Origin: an uncultured Clostridia bacterium
GTDB taxonomy: Bacteria > Bacillota > Clostridia > TANB77 > CAG-508
DNA: 31,794 nucleotides
Assembly: GCA_934183045.1 (NCBI GenBank)
Contig: CAKPRW010000005.1
Location: 1 to 31,794, forward strand
Direction: 5' to 3'
Positions 1 through 8,433 of the stretch are shown piece after piece. The notes under the pieces are model-generated. The model was not told the DNA's origin, ran no database searches, and was given only the letters and a program-made list of their open reading frames with translations. The first letter of the stretch is position 1; each line of letters opens with the position of its first letter. A program made the translations under genes and the position numbers.

Positions 1-216
1 CTTATGAACTTTGGAGCATTTGTTGACTTAGGATTTGGAGGAAAAGAAGGTCTATTACACATATCTAAAATATCAAAAGAAAGAATTAAAAATATAGAAG
101 ACGTACTTCATGTTGGAGATAAAGTAACAGTAAAAGTTAGTGACATAGATGACCAAGGTAGAATAAATCTTACTATGAAAGATCTAATTGAACAAAAAAA
201 TGAGGAAGAAAAATAA
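1..216 (+). CDS. pnp: Polynucleotide phosphorylase, C-terminal S1 domain (partial)
   Basis: This is the 3' end of a gene whose start lies outside the window. The visible 71 codons form an S1 RNA-binding domain with the order G-A-F-V-D-L, G-K-E-G-L-L-H-I-S and a closing D-D-Q-G-R-I-N-L-T, followed by a short charged tail. That wording is characteristic of the last domain of PNPase, the phosphorolytic 3'-5' exoribonuclease of the RNA degradosome. The ATG at 4 is an internal Met and not a start, because the domain already begins in the codon before it. Other S1 proteins (for example the general stress S1 proteins) are possible, but the D-D-Q-G-R-I-N-L ending favours PNPase. A terminator follows. 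Confidence 0.8.
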   Translation, partial: LMNFGAFVDLGFGGKEGLLHISKISKERIKNIEDVLHVGDKVTVKVSDIDDQGRINLTMKDLIEQKNEEEK

Positions 217-251
217 AATTATGTAATTAAAAGCATAATATAATAATATAG

Positions 252-297
252 AAAAATACAGAAAAACCTTTTGAAATAGGCTTTTCTGTATTTTTTG
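252..297 (+). terminator. Rho-independent terminator after pnp
   Basis: A 17-base left arm at 252-268 pairs with 279-295 with a single A-C mismatch. The loop is about 10 nt and the right arm runs directly into a T tract. It lies 36 bases after the pnp stop. Confidence 0.8.
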
Positions 298-382
298 TTC
301 CCGCGTAATATTAATGTAACATAATTGTAATGAGATAAACATATACAAATAAATTGTCGAATGATAAAATATAAAAAGTGTA

Positions 383-395
383 GTAACAGTGTTAC
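383..395. repeat. Small palindrome gtaac-agt-gttac before the surface-protein gene
   Basis: A perfect 5-bp inverted repeat with a 3-base centre sits 20 bases before the start codon and just upstream of the RBS (run of G at 404-409). It could be an operator. No convincing -35/-10 pair was found nearby. Confidence 0.35.
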
Positions 396-414
396 ATAAT
401 GAAGGGGGGATAAT

Positions 415-1968
415 ATGAAAAGAGCACTAATAAGTGTTTTGGCTTTTTGTCTAGTTATACAAATGGTGCTACCAGCATATGCGGCAAATAATGTATATTT
501 AAATATAATACAAAAAGCAAGTGAAACAAAATACTTAGACAATGATCAGGGAAATATTTCAAAAACTATTATTGATTCAGATGCAGAAAAAGGTGAAGTT
601 ACAGTAGAAGTTAAATTATCTAATACGTCAAAAGAAACTTCAACTAAAAGATTTGATAATTCTGAAGTTTTTATAATAATTCCAGAGTCTTCAAAAGATG
701 AAGAAAATCAAAATAAAATATTAACTTATGTAGAAACATTAGCGCAAAAAGTATTAGCTAAAAGTTCAAATGTAAAAATAGGTGTTATAGGTATAAAAGG
801 TACAATATCTGATACTTATACAGACGAAAATGGCAAAACATTTGCGGGAAAAAACGATCAATCAGATGTTGATGGAACGGCTGATAACGCAGAATGTGTT
901 GTAGAATTAACACAAGATTTAACAAAATTAAAAACAGATCTTGGAAAGATGAATAGTGAAAAAACTATGTATCATAATAATTTACAAGCTGCATTAAGAT
1001 TGGCTAAAAATAGTTTTTCAAATAATACTAATAAAATATTAATATCTTTATATGATAATGTTCCAAGTATAGCAATTGGTATTCATAGTCAAATTACATA
1101 TGGCGGATGGTTTTCAGAATATCAAACTGCTGAGGAAGCTGCTAGAGCTAAACTAAATGGTTTAGTTAGTAATACTAAAAGTGAAATATTAAGTTTAAAA
1201 GAAGCTAATATTGATTTTATTTTATTAAGGCCAGACGATTCAAAATTTGATCAAAAATATTTCAGTACAACCACAGGAGAAACGACATGTAATATAGATG
1301 GAAAGCCATATGCTGATGAATTATATGGGACATTAGAAAATCCTACATACGGAAAAATGTATAGTTTAAATAATGACAATTTAGAAAAAATAGTTACAGA
1401 AGATATTTATCAAGAGGTAATAGAAAAAGTTAGAACAGCTATATCTAATGTAAAAATTGTTGATTATTTTCCAGAAGAAATAGTAAAATATTTTGATTTT
1501 TCTTATAATAGTAAACCTAATATAGGAACAGTATCAGAAAAAATAGATGAAAAAAATACTATAACATGGAATATTGATAAATTAGAACCTAATAAAGTAG
1601 CAACTCTCCAATACAAACTAAAAATAAAAACAATGAGTAAAAATAGCCCTATATACAACAAAGAAATAGCTACAAATGAGAAAATAATATTAAATTATAA
1701 AGATTCTAATGAAAAAGATTGTGAAGTAACACTAGCAAGTAGTCCTAAAATAAAATTATCTGATGTCAAAAATGATACGGACTCATCAAAGGCAAATGAT
1801 ACAAATGTAAAAAATACAAATGCTCCATCAGGAAAACAAGATACAACTGTGGCAAAGACAATATTACCAAATGCAGGAAAAAACATAATAATTATATCAA
1901 TTGTATTATCAATATTTTTTGTAATAGTAGGAGTGAAAAAATGCTCTAAATATAAAGATGTTAAATAA
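415..1968 (+). CDS. Secreted, membrane- or wall-anchored surface protein with vWA-like fold
   Basis: The protein has 517 aa. Residues 1-24 form a classical signal peptide ending A-Y-A. The middle (about 60-340) looks like a von Willebrand A-like domain: a hydrophobic strand V-F-I-I-I followed by P-E-S-S-K-D where a MIDAS DxSxS would sit, then N-N-L-Q-A-A-L-R-L-A and a second hydrophobic strand. The missing Asp suggests a degenerate metal site. Residues about 345-430 resemble the beta-rich repeat of Gram-positive adhesins. A Thr/Asn/Lys linker leads to L-P-N-A-G at 484-488, a hydrophobic segment and a Lys-rich tail, the layout of a sortase signal with a non-standard LPxTG. The start is fixed by an AGGGGGG RBS. 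The function is inferred to be adhesion or surface display. No partner gene is recognisable. Confidence 0.7.
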   Translation: MKRALISVLAFCLVIQMVLPAYAANNVYLNIIQKASETKYLDNDQGNISKTIIDSDAEKGEVTVEVKLSNTSKETSTKRFDNSEVFIIIPESSKDEENQNKILTYVETLAQKVLAKSSNVKIGVIGIKGTISDTYTDENGKTFAGKNDQSDVDGTADNAECVVELTQDLTKLKTDLGKMNSEKTMYHNNLQAALRLAKNSFSNNTNKILISLYDNVPSIAIGIHSQITYGGWFSEYQTAEEAARAKLNGLVSNTKSEILSLKEANIDFILLRPDDSKFDQKYFSTTTGETTCNIDGKPYADELYGTLENPTYGKMYSLNNDNLEKIVTEDIYQEVIEKVRTAISNVKIVDYFPEEIVKYFDFSYNSKPNIGTVSEKIDEKNTITWNIDKLEPNKVATLQYKLKIKTMSKNSPIYNKEIATNEKIILNYKDSNEKDCEVTLASSPKIKLSDVKNDTDSSKANDTNVKNTNAPSGKQDTTVAKTILPNAGKNIIIISIVLSIFFVIVGVKKCSKYKDVK

Positions 1969-2028
1969 CAAATAGTGTTGATAAAAAATACTAGAATATA
2001 TAAAAATAGAAGAGAAAGGAAAAGAAAA

Positions 2029-2976
2029 ATGAAACGTATTAGAAAATTACAAAGAATAATAAATACTATAATATTAACATTATTAATCACTAGTTTTAGT
2101 TTTTGTACATTTGCTGATGTAGGAGGTGTTCAAAGATATAAGAGTGATTCTAGTTCTAGTTCAAGTAGTTCTAGCAGCTCAAGTAGTTATGGATCATCTA
2201 AAAGAAGTAGTTCAAGAAGTTCCTCAAGTAGTGTAGGTGAAATGTCAATAGGAGGTATTATATTCCTAATTATTATGGCATTGATAGTTGCAGGGGTAAA
2301 ATCTTATTTGAAGAAAAAAGGAATAAGCAGAGAAAAATTTGAAAATGCAATAAATCAAATTAAGGATGAAACAAATTTAAATTCAATAATTGGAGATACT
2401 GTAGGAAATAATACACTAAGTGTAGCAAATCAAGTTAGAGAAATTGATCCTTTATTCTCGGAAGAAAAATTTTTGGCATGGAGTAAAGAGGTATTTATAA
2501 AACTACAAAATGCTTGGACACAAAGAAATTGGACAGTAATAAGGCCATTCGAAGCAAATGAGTTATTTCAACAACATGCTGCACAACTACAAGAACTTAC
2601 AAATGCAAATAAAATTAATGTTGTAGAAAGAGTCAATGTTCAACATGCTAGTTTATATAGTTTCACTCAAGATGGAGATAAGGAATATTTAAGAATAAAA
2701 TTAAAAGCAGTAATGAGAGATTACATAATTGATGCAAATACAAAACAAGTATTAGAAGGAAATCCAAATGAAGATCAATATATGTCATACATGTTAACAT
2801 TTATGAGAAAAGCAGGTGTTAAAACGCAAGAAGGAAAGAGTAATAAAAGTACAACTAATTGTCCAAATTGTGGAGCACCTACTCAAGTTACATCAGCAGG
2901 ACAGTGTGAATATTGTGGAAGTATAATAACAACAGGTGAGCATGACTGGGTACTTTCTAATTTAGAGGGAATGTAA
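2029..2976 (+). CDS. Tim44-like domain membrane protein with C-terminal zinc ribbon
   Basis: The protein has 315 aa from the ATG at 2029, which has an AGAAAGGA RBS 8 bases upstream; a GTG 18 codons earlier has no RBS. An N-terminal signal/TM segment (about 8-28) is followed by a low-complexity Ser-rich stretch containing 14 consecutive Ser, then a second TM segment (about 76-95). Residues about 140-265 resemble the Tim44-like domain (F-L-A-W-S-K-E-V-F, A-W-T-Q-R-N-W and L-R-I-K-L-K-A-V-M-R-D-Y). A zinc ribbon closes the protein with Cys at 278, 281, 293 and 296. It heads a run of zinc-ribbon and SPFH genes with a 1-base gap to the next. The family is usually called a zinc-ribbon transport protein; the real role is unknown, and membrane homeostasis is a guess from context. 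Confidence 0.72.
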   Translation: MKRIRKLQRIINTIILTLLITSFSFCTFADVGGVQRYKSDSSSSSSSSSSSSSYGSSKRSSSRSSSSSVGEMSIGGIIFLIIMALIVAGVKSYLKKKGISREKFENAINQIKDETNLNSIIGDTVGNNTLSVANQVREIDPLFSEEKFLAWSKEVFIKLQNAWTQRNWTVIRPFEANELFQQHAAQLQELTNANKINVVERVNVQHASLYSFTQDGDKEYLRIKLKAVMRDYIIDANTKQVLEGNPNEDQYMSYMLTFMRKAGVKTQEGKSNKSTTNCPNCGAPTQVTSAGQCEYCGSIITTGEHDWVLSNLEGM

Positions 2977-2977
2977 T

Positions 2978-3733
2978 ATGAGTTTTTTACTAGGATTCTT
3001 AGGAGCAATATTAGGCATAATAGTGGTAATTTTATCAATTGTAGGTGTAATAATAATAGGTTTAAATAAGAAAATTGGAAAAAATAGAGTAAAAGAATTA
3101 ATTAATATTGCTAAAAATCATGAAAGTATACAACAAGAAGAGCTCGCAAGAAAAAAGAGTGTAAAGGGAATGACAAAATTAATTGAACCAGAAATAATTA
3201 GAGATTTTCCGGATTTTAATAAAAATTTATTATTTAATAAAATAGAATCAAATTTAATAAAAATATTTAATGCAATAGAAAACAAAAATGCAGAGAAAAT
3301 AAAAAAAGATAAAGATTTAGAATTAATGGTTTACATGATAGAAGAACAAATAGAAGATCTTAAAAATAGAAATATAGAAATAAAATATGACGATGTAGTA
3401 TTTCATGAGCATGCTATAAAAAACTATGAAAAAAGTGAAGGCATGGTAACGATTACTACATCAACAACACTAGAATATTACTATAAAAATAATGAAAATA
3501 AAAATAGTAATTATGAAGTGAAAAAACAAACTAGATATACATGTAAATTTGTATATATATATGATGAAAACAAAATGGAGACAAATAATAATGTATTTGT
3601 TATAAGATGTCCAAATTGTGGAGCACCTTTACGAAGTTTAAAAATAAATGAATGTGAATATTGTTGCTCACACATTGAACCAATTAATTTAAAAATATGG
3701 AAAATGTCATCATATAAAGAAGATTATAATTAA
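2978..3733 (+). CDS. Membrane protein with C-terminal zinc ribbon, Tim44-like relative
   Basis: The protein has 251 aa. One strong N-terminal TM segment (about 3-29) is followed by a charged cytoplasmic region and a zinc ribbon with Cys at 211, 214, 226 and 229, whose spacing and C-P-N-C-G-A-P wording match the upstream protein. The middle (about 65-200) has the same layout as the Tim44-like domain upstream but is too divergent to assign firmly. It is probably a paralogue. It starts one base after the upstream stop, so the two are translationally coupled. No enzymatic motif is visible. Confidence 0.65.
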   Translation: MSFLLGFLGAILGIIVVILSIVGVIIIGLNKKIGKNRVKELINIAKNHESIQQEELARKKSVKGMTKLIEPEIIRDFPDFNKNLLFNKIESNLIKIFNAIENKNAEKIKKDKDLELMVYMIEEQIEDLKNRNIEIKYDDVVFHEHAIKNYEKSEGMVTITTSTTLEYYYKNNENKNSNYEVKKQTRYTCKFVYIYDENKMETNNNVFVIRCPNCGAPLRSLKINECEYCCSHIEPINLKIWKMSSYKEDYN

Positions 3734-3750
3734 AATGGAGGGATTTAAAA

Positions 3751-4971
3751 ATGGGATTAATTAAAGCAGCTGTAGGAGCTATAGGAGGAACACTTGAAGA
3801 TCAATGGAAAGAAGCAATAAGATGTGAAGACATGGGAAATGATATTTTAATGATAAGGAAGACTACACCAACAGGTGTTATAACTAACAAAAGTACAATA
3901 GTAGTAGGACCAGGACAATGTGCTATTATATATGATAATGGTAAAGTTATTGATGCAACAGCAGAAGAAGGAGTATATGTATTTGATGAATCTTCATCAC
4001 CATCTTTTTTTGCAGGACAATTTGGAGAGGTATTTAAAGAAATGTGGCAAAGATTCACATATAATGGAGCGTCAGCAAAACAACAAGCTGTATACTTCTT
4101 TAATACAAAAGAAATCATAAATAATAAATTTGGAACACCATCACCAGTACCATATCAAGATTATTCTCATCCAATACCAAATCAAATGACTGGTAAGATG
4201 TTACCTTTAAGAGTAGAAGTAAAATGTTTCGGAAAATATACATTTAAAATATACAATCCAGCATTATTAATGAATGAAATTGCAGGTACAAAAGATATTT
4301 ATAGAAAAGAAGAATTAATAGAGCAAGTAAGAAGTGAAGTTATTTCTTCATTCCAAAATGTATTAAATGAATTAGGAAATGCTGAACACCAAATACCAGT
4401 TCTTGAATTACCAAGTCAAACAGATGAAATTAAACAAATAATGGATGAAAGTGTATTTGATGAACCAATTAGAAGAAGAGGAATATCTTTAGTAGGATTT
4501 GTTGTAGAATCTGTTACTTTAGATGAAGAATCAGAAAAGAAAATAGATGATTATGAATTAAGTTCAAATGCAAGTATGCAACAAGGAAGACTTGTAGGAG
4601 CATATGCAAATGCTGTTCAAGATGCTGCGAATAATGCAAATGGTGCTGCAAATGGATTTATGGGTATTGGTATGATGAATATGGCATCAGGAGGAATGAT
4701 GGGCGGAGCAGCAACTGGACCATGGCAAAACAATAACAGTGTACCTCAACAAAGTGTACCAGTACAAGAGACTCCGGTACAAAATGAGCCAGTACAAAAT
4801 AATAATGTACAAGAGGGTAGTTGGGAATGTCCAAACTGTAAAAAACAAGTAAATGGAAATTTCTGTCCAGAGTGTGGTACTAAAAGAGTTGAACAAGTAT
4901 TTTGTTCAAATTGCGGAAAAAAGGTAGAAAAAGGTGCTAAATTCTGTCCGGAATGTGGAAATCAAATGTAA
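3751..4971 (+). CDS. SPFH-domain protein with two C-terminal zinc ribbons (YdjI-like)
   Basis: The protein has 406 aa. The N-terminal 290 residues match the bacterial SPFH/virion-core-like family: an initial M-G-L-I-K-A, V-V-G-P-G-Q-C-A-I-I-Y-D-N-G-K, a V-E-V-K-C-F-G-K-Y-T-F-K strand and a closing D-D-Y-E-L. A Gly/Met/Asn-rich linker (about 290-350) leads to two zinc ribbons: Cys 360/363/372/375 and 385/388/399/402. The Bacillus subtilis relative YdjI is encoded with zinc-ribbon membrane proteins next to a PspA homologue; the two upstream genes here fit that arrangement, but no pspA is visible. A scaffold role at the membrane is inferred. An AATGGAGGG RBS precedes the start. Confidence 0.78.
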   Translation: MGLIKAAVGAIGGTLEDQWKEAIRCEDMGNDILMIRKTTPTGVITNKSTIVVGPGQCAIIYDNGKVIDATAEEGVYVFDESSSPSFFAGQFGEVFKEMWQRFTYNGASAKQQAVYFFNTKEIINNKFGTPSPVPYQDYSHPIPNQMTGKMLPLRVEVKCFGKYTFKIYNPALLMNEIAGTKDIYRKEELIEQVRSEVISSFQNVLNELGNAEHQIPVLELPSQTDEIKQIMDESVFDEPIRRRGISLVGFVVESVTLDEESEKKIDDYELSSNASMQQGRLVGAYANAVQDAANNANGAANGFMGIGMMNMASGGMMGGAATGPWQNNNSVPQQSVPVQETPVQNEPVQNNNVQEGSWECPNCKKQVNGNFCPECGTKRVEQVFCSNCGKKVEKGAKFCPECGNQM

Positions 4972-4992
4972 ATAAAAAAGGGGGAATAAAAA

Positions 4993-5712
4993 ATGTTACA
5001 AAATATAATAGAAATGATAAAAACACCAGTAACAACAATGCTTGAAAAATCAAGAAAAGAAGAACTAAAAAAAGGAGTAATAAAAGGGGCAATACTAGCT
5101 GTAGTATTGGCAGTAATTTCAATAATTAATACAGTAATAACTTTGATAAAAAGTGTAAAAACAGAAACATTATTAGGAAACAAACTTAGCAGTTCAGAAA
5201 TTTGGGAAGAAAGATGGGAAAAGATCGAAAATGCCAAACTATTTAGTGCATTTTTCAAACAAATTCTAATATATGCTATAGTAATAGCAGTAATCGCACT
5301 TATATTATACATAATTGCAAAACTATTAAAAAACGAGAAAAAATATTCAGAAACACTATCAATGACAAATAATACATTTATATTATTAACTATAGGAATG
5401 ACAATAAATTTAATAATTTCTTTAATATATGCACCACTAGGAATTATCATAACAGCTATGATATACATATATGCAATACTAAGCTTAATATACACATTCA
5501 AAGAATCACTAAACATGGTAGATATAGACAAACTAGTATTAATAACTACAGGAGTAATAATAGCAGCAATAATAATAGGAATAGTATTACTAATGGTAAT
5601 ATATGACATATCATTCAAAGACCTATCATCAGTAACAAAACTACTAAAAATATTCTCATCATCATCTTCATCATCATATTCTTCAAGTTACTCTGATCTA
5701 TTAGACTTCTAA
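4993..5712 (+). CDS. Polytopic membrane protein with Ser-rich tail (Yip1-like)
   Basis: The protein has 239 aa with five or so hydrophobic segments: about 28-51, 88-110, 128-147, 148-166 and 184-205. The layout, with a soluble amphipathic N-terminus before the first TM, resembles the Yip1 family, but no diagnostic motif is present, so this is a weak assignment. The C-terminus ends in a tract of Ser with Tyr, similar in composition to the Ser tract in the protein at 2029. It lies 21 bases after the SPFH gene with a GGGGG RBS and is the last gene before a terminator, so it likely belongs to the same operon. Confidence 0.55.
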   Translation: MLQNIIEMIKTPVTTMLEKSRKEELKKGVIKGAILAVVLAVISIINTVITLIKSVKTETLLGNKLSSSEIWEERWEKIENAKLFSAFFKQILIYAIVIAVIALILYIIAKLLKNEKKYSETLSMTNNTFILLTIGMTINLIISLIYAPLGIIITAMIYIYAILSLIYTFKESLNMVDIDKLVLITTGVIIAAIIIGIVLLMVIYDISFKDLSSVTKLLKIFSSSSSSSYSSSYSDLLDF

Positions 5713-5724
5713 AACTAAAATATA

Positions 5725-5763
5725 AAAATTTGTCAAAAGGGCCGGGCCTTTTTGGCAATTTTT
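5725..5763 (+). terminator. Terminator hairpin, dispersed family I, copy 1
   Basis: A stem of about 10 bp with a GC-rich apex (gggccggg) is followed by T's. The 39-base segment is identical at 37 positions to 30529-30567. The two differences keep base pairs as G-C versus G-U. Confidence 0.8.
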
Positions 5764-5852
5764 TATATTAGTTTTTGTGTTAGAATTTTAAAATTATAAA
5801 TTATAAAAATTACTAATTTTATTAAATTAGTATGTGTAAGATGGTTAATGGG

Positions 5853-5879
5853 CGATCAAGGGGCGCGTCCCCTTGATCG
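5853..5879. repeat. GC-rich perfect inverted repeat, dispersed family II, copy 1
   Basis: 11-bp perfect arms (cgatcaagggg / ccccttgatcg) surround a 5-base centre in otherwise very AT-rich DNA. It matches the reverse complement of the recO terminator at 14732-14756 at 24 of 25 bases. It has no T tract on the + strand here. The gene-free stretch 5713-6019 otherwise holds the family I terminator, a small 8-bp inverted repeat at 5812-5831 and a promoter. Confidence 0.75.
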
Positions 5880-5904
5880 TATGTGTTGTTTTTGGTTTTA
5901 TTAG

Positions 5905-5933
5905 TTGAAATTATATGAAAAATTTTATATAAT
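5905..5933 (+). promoter_or_regulatory. Sigma-A-type promoter for the 6020 gene
   Basis: TTGAAA at 5905-5910 is followed after 17 bases by a perfect TATAAT at 5928-5933. The predicted leader is about 80 nt to the ATG at 6020. It probably also drives queA and tgt. Confidence 0.65.
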
Positions 5934-6019
5934 AGATGTTGGATAAATTTGATGTGATTTTAATGATGTTGTTTTTGATAGATGCAGGCTGATTTTTTCA
6001 AAAGAAAGGTGCTAGTTAA

Positions 6020-7375
6020 ATGGAGAATTCTAAAAGTAAAATGAATAAGGTAATAGATTTTATAATTTTAATTGTATTGATAGTTGCACTATATATTGCA
6101 TATCAATATTACCAAAGGAATAATTTTAATGACTTTGTAAGAAGTGAGACTAATCCATATGCATCAACTTTTGTTAGAGATCAAGATGTGAAGTATTCAG
6201 AAAAGTCAAGTTATAAAGTAGTGTCTGATAAATATAATGATGCTATGTTTTATAAACAAGTAAAGGTTGAGAAGAATCAACCATATAAAGTGACTTGTAT
6301 GGTGAAGACTAAAGATGTAGAGGCTCAAGAGGAAAAGTCAGGTGTTGGAGCACAAATATCAATTGAAGGAACAACTGAAAGAAGTATAGCTGTTTCTGGA
6401 ACACAGGATTGGCAAAAGATTGAATTAATATTTGATTCTAAAGATAGAGATACTATAAATATAGGGTTTAGATTAGGTGGATATTTAGGAGAAGCAAAAG
6501 GAGAAGCGTGGTTTTCAGATTTTACGCTTGAACAAGGAATAAGCACTTCTAATAATGAATGGAAATTTGCTTGCTTTATATTTGAAACAACAGATGTAAC
6601 AATTGGAGATAAAGAAATAAAACTAAATGTAACACGGTACAGATATGCAAGATATAACAAATACAATTGACAGATTTCAAAAATCATGTGGAGAATTATC
6701 ACAAGGAAAAATGAAAGCAACATGTAATATATACAAAACAAGTAATCCGATTACAAAATTATCTTATGATGAAGAATTTGGTTATTATGTTGCTCCAGAA
6801 GACGTTGAAGATCAAATAAAAGAAATTGTTGAAGCAAATGATTTTGATCACATATTTGTTGTGGTAAGACTTCGGAGATGAAGAACATGAAAATGATATT
6901 AAAGTAAATGATTGGATTGGACTTCGGTTCAATGGATTATTATGGAATAGGATTTTCTAACATAAGATTACCAAATAGTTCAAAAAGTTATATATATAAA
7001 TATAATACAAGAGTAAATACATTCCCAGAAGAAGTTTTATTACACGAATTTTTACACTCATTAGAAAGAATATCAAAAGAACATGGATATGAAATACCAG
7101 AGTTACATGATTATAAAAAATATGGATATAAAAGTGAAAATATAATAGGACAAAAAAGATGGTATACGGACTATATGAATGGAAACATAAGAACAGAATC
7201 AGGTAATATTGGATTACCACAAGAGGTATATACATTAAAACCAGCAAAAAATAGTAGCTTTACTTATTCATACTCAATAGATGAATTCAAGCAACCTCAA
7301 AATATAATTGAAGAAATAAAAGAAATGTTTAACAATGCAGCCAAAAAAATTAAATATATAGTACAAGGAGAATAA
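6020..7375 (+). CDS. Membrane-anchored putative zinc metalloprotease, read through three +1 shifts at CGG
   Basis: Read straight, this gene breaks into three overlapping pieces. Skipping one C at each in-frame CGG (6635, 6873, 6925) gives one 450-aa protein with no other defect: the three shifts return to the starting phase and the last stretch runs to a normal stop. Residues 10-30 are a signal anchor. Residues about 45-180 resemble a jelly-roll carbohydrate-binding-like domain (closing A-W-F-S-D-F-T-L-E). Residues 341-345 are H-E-F-L-H, an HExxH zinc-protease motif, which lies after the third shift. The three recoded residues would be Gly206, Gly285 and Gly302. It has its own promoter, and its stop is 6 bases before queA. 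The protease family is not recognised. Alternatively it is a decaying pseudogene, but identical lesions in recO and tadA argue against that. Confidence 0.7.
6635..6638 (+). other. CGG +1 frameshift site 1 (aca CGGT aca)
   Basis: An in-frame CGG follows an ACA codon. Without a shift the frame ends 11 codons later. Skipping the C gives Thr-Gly-Thr-Asp-Met and opens the next 79 codons. Confidence 0.8.
6873..6876 (+). other. CGG +1 frameshift site 2 (ctt CGGA gat)
   Basis: An in-frame CGG follows CTT. Without a shift a TGA comes two codons later. Skipping the C gives Leu-Gly-Asp-Glu-Glu. Confidence 0.8.
6925..6928 (+). other. CGG +1 frameshift site 3 (ctt CGGT tca)
   Basis: An in-frame CGG follows CTT, 17 codons after site 2. 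Skipping the C gives Leu-Gly-Ser-Met-Asp and enters the frame that holds the HEFLH motif. Confidence 0.8.
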
Positions 7376-7381
7376 TAATCG

Positions 7382-8413
7382 ATGAAAGTATCAGAATTTA
7401 ATTATGAATTACCAGAAGAATTAATTGCACAGACACCTCTAGAAAAAAGAGATGAATCAAGATTAATGGTATTGAACACCAAAGAACAAACTATAGAACA
7501 TAAGATATTTAAAGACATTTTGGATTATTTGAAACCAGGAGATGTATTGGTAAGAAATAATACAAAAGTAATACCAGCGAGAATATATGGAAAAAAAGAA
7601 ACTGGTGCAAAAGTAGAATTTTTACTATTAAAAAATATCGAAGGAGATATTTGGGAAAGTATAGTAAGACCAGGGAATAAATTACATATAGGAACAAAAG
7701 TCATTTTTGGAGATGGAATTTTAGAAGCAGAAATATTAGATATTATGCCTGGAGGAACAAGAAAAGTAAAATTTAATTATAATGGAATTTTTAATGAAAT
7801 ACTAGATAAAATAGGAATGATGCCATTACCACCATATATTCATGAAGAATTACAACAAAAAGATAGATATCAAACAGTATATGCAAAATATGAAGGTTCA
7901 GCAGCTGCTCCAACAGCTGGTCTACATTTTACTCCAGATTTATTAGAAAAAATTAAAGAAAAAGGAATTGAAATAGCAAATGTAACACTACATGTTGGAA
8001 TAGGAACATTTAGACCAGTAAAAGAAGAAACAGTAGAAGCACATGAAATGCATTCAGAACATTTTTATATAAAACAAGAAGACTGTGATAAAATAAATAA
8101 AGCAAAACAAGAAGGAAGAAGAGTAATTGCAGTAGGTACAACCTCATGCAGAGTATTAGAAACAATTAGTGACGAAAAAACAGGAATGGTTGAACCACAA
8201 GAAGGAGATACACAAATATTTATTTATCCAGGATATAAATTTAAATGTATAGATGGACTAATAACAAATTTTCATTTACCTCAATCTACATTGTTAATGT
8301 TAGTATCAGCATTAGCAGGAAAAGAATATGTGATGAAAGCATACGAAGAAGCAGTAAAAGAAAAATATAGATTCTTTAGTTTTGGAGATGCAATGTTTAT
8401 AACAAAAAAATAA
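7382..8413 (+). CDS. queA: S-adenosylmethionine:tRNA ribosyltransferase-isomerase
   Basis: The protein has 343 aa, the normal family length. It transfers and isomerises the ribose of SAM onto preQ1-modified tRNA to give epoxyqueuosine. Family marks visible in order are the N-terminal F-N-Y-E-L-P-E-E-L-I-A-Q-T-P, R-D-E-S-R-L-M-V-L, V-R-N-N-T-K-V-I-P-A-R, P-L-P-P-Y-I-H, Y-E-G-S-A-A-A-P-T-A-G-L-H-F-T, H-V-G-I-G-T-F-R-P-V and T-N-F-H-L-P-Q-S-T-L. The RBS AAGGAG at 7365-7370 lies inside the end of the upstream gene, so queA is probably co-transcribed with the putative protease. tgt follows after 20 bases, the common queA-tgt pair. Confidence 0.97.
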   Translation: MKVSEFNYELPEELIAQTPLEKRDESRLMVLNTKEQTIEHKIFKDILDYLKPGDVLVRNNTKVIPARIYGKKETGAKVEFLLLKNIEGDIWESIVRPGNKLHIGTKVIFGDGILEAEILDIMPGGTRKVKFNYNGIFNEILDKIGMMPLPPYIHEELQQKDRYQTVYAKYEGSAAAPTAGLHFTPDLLEKIKEKGIEIANVTLHVGIGTFRPVKEETVEAHEMHSEHFYIKQEDCDKINKAKQEGRRVIAVGTTSCRVLETISDEKTGMVEPQEGDTQIFIYPGYKFKCIDGLITNFHLPQSTLLMLVSALAGKEYVMKAYEEAVKEKYRFFSFGDAMFITKK

Positions 8414-8433
8414 GTTGAAAGGTAGGTACTATA

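Noticed and set aside
1975..2028. GTG start 18 codons upstream of the Tim44-like protein
   Set aside because: It has no RBS and would put a highly basic stretch before the signal segment; the ATG at 2029 has AGAAAGGA.
4962..5618. A 218-codon minus-strand frame opposite the Yip1-like gene
   Set aside because: It mirrors the hydrophobic codons of the plus-strand gene, whose RBS and operon position are convincing.
5936..5992. An 18-codon leader peptide before the 6020 gene
   Set aside because: Its ATG is at or before the predicted transcription start and has no RBS.
6645..7375. Two separate small genes starting at internal ATGs at 6645 and 6908
   Set aside because: Neither ATG has an RBS, both lie inside the continuation of the upstream protein, and both follow the CGG pattern.
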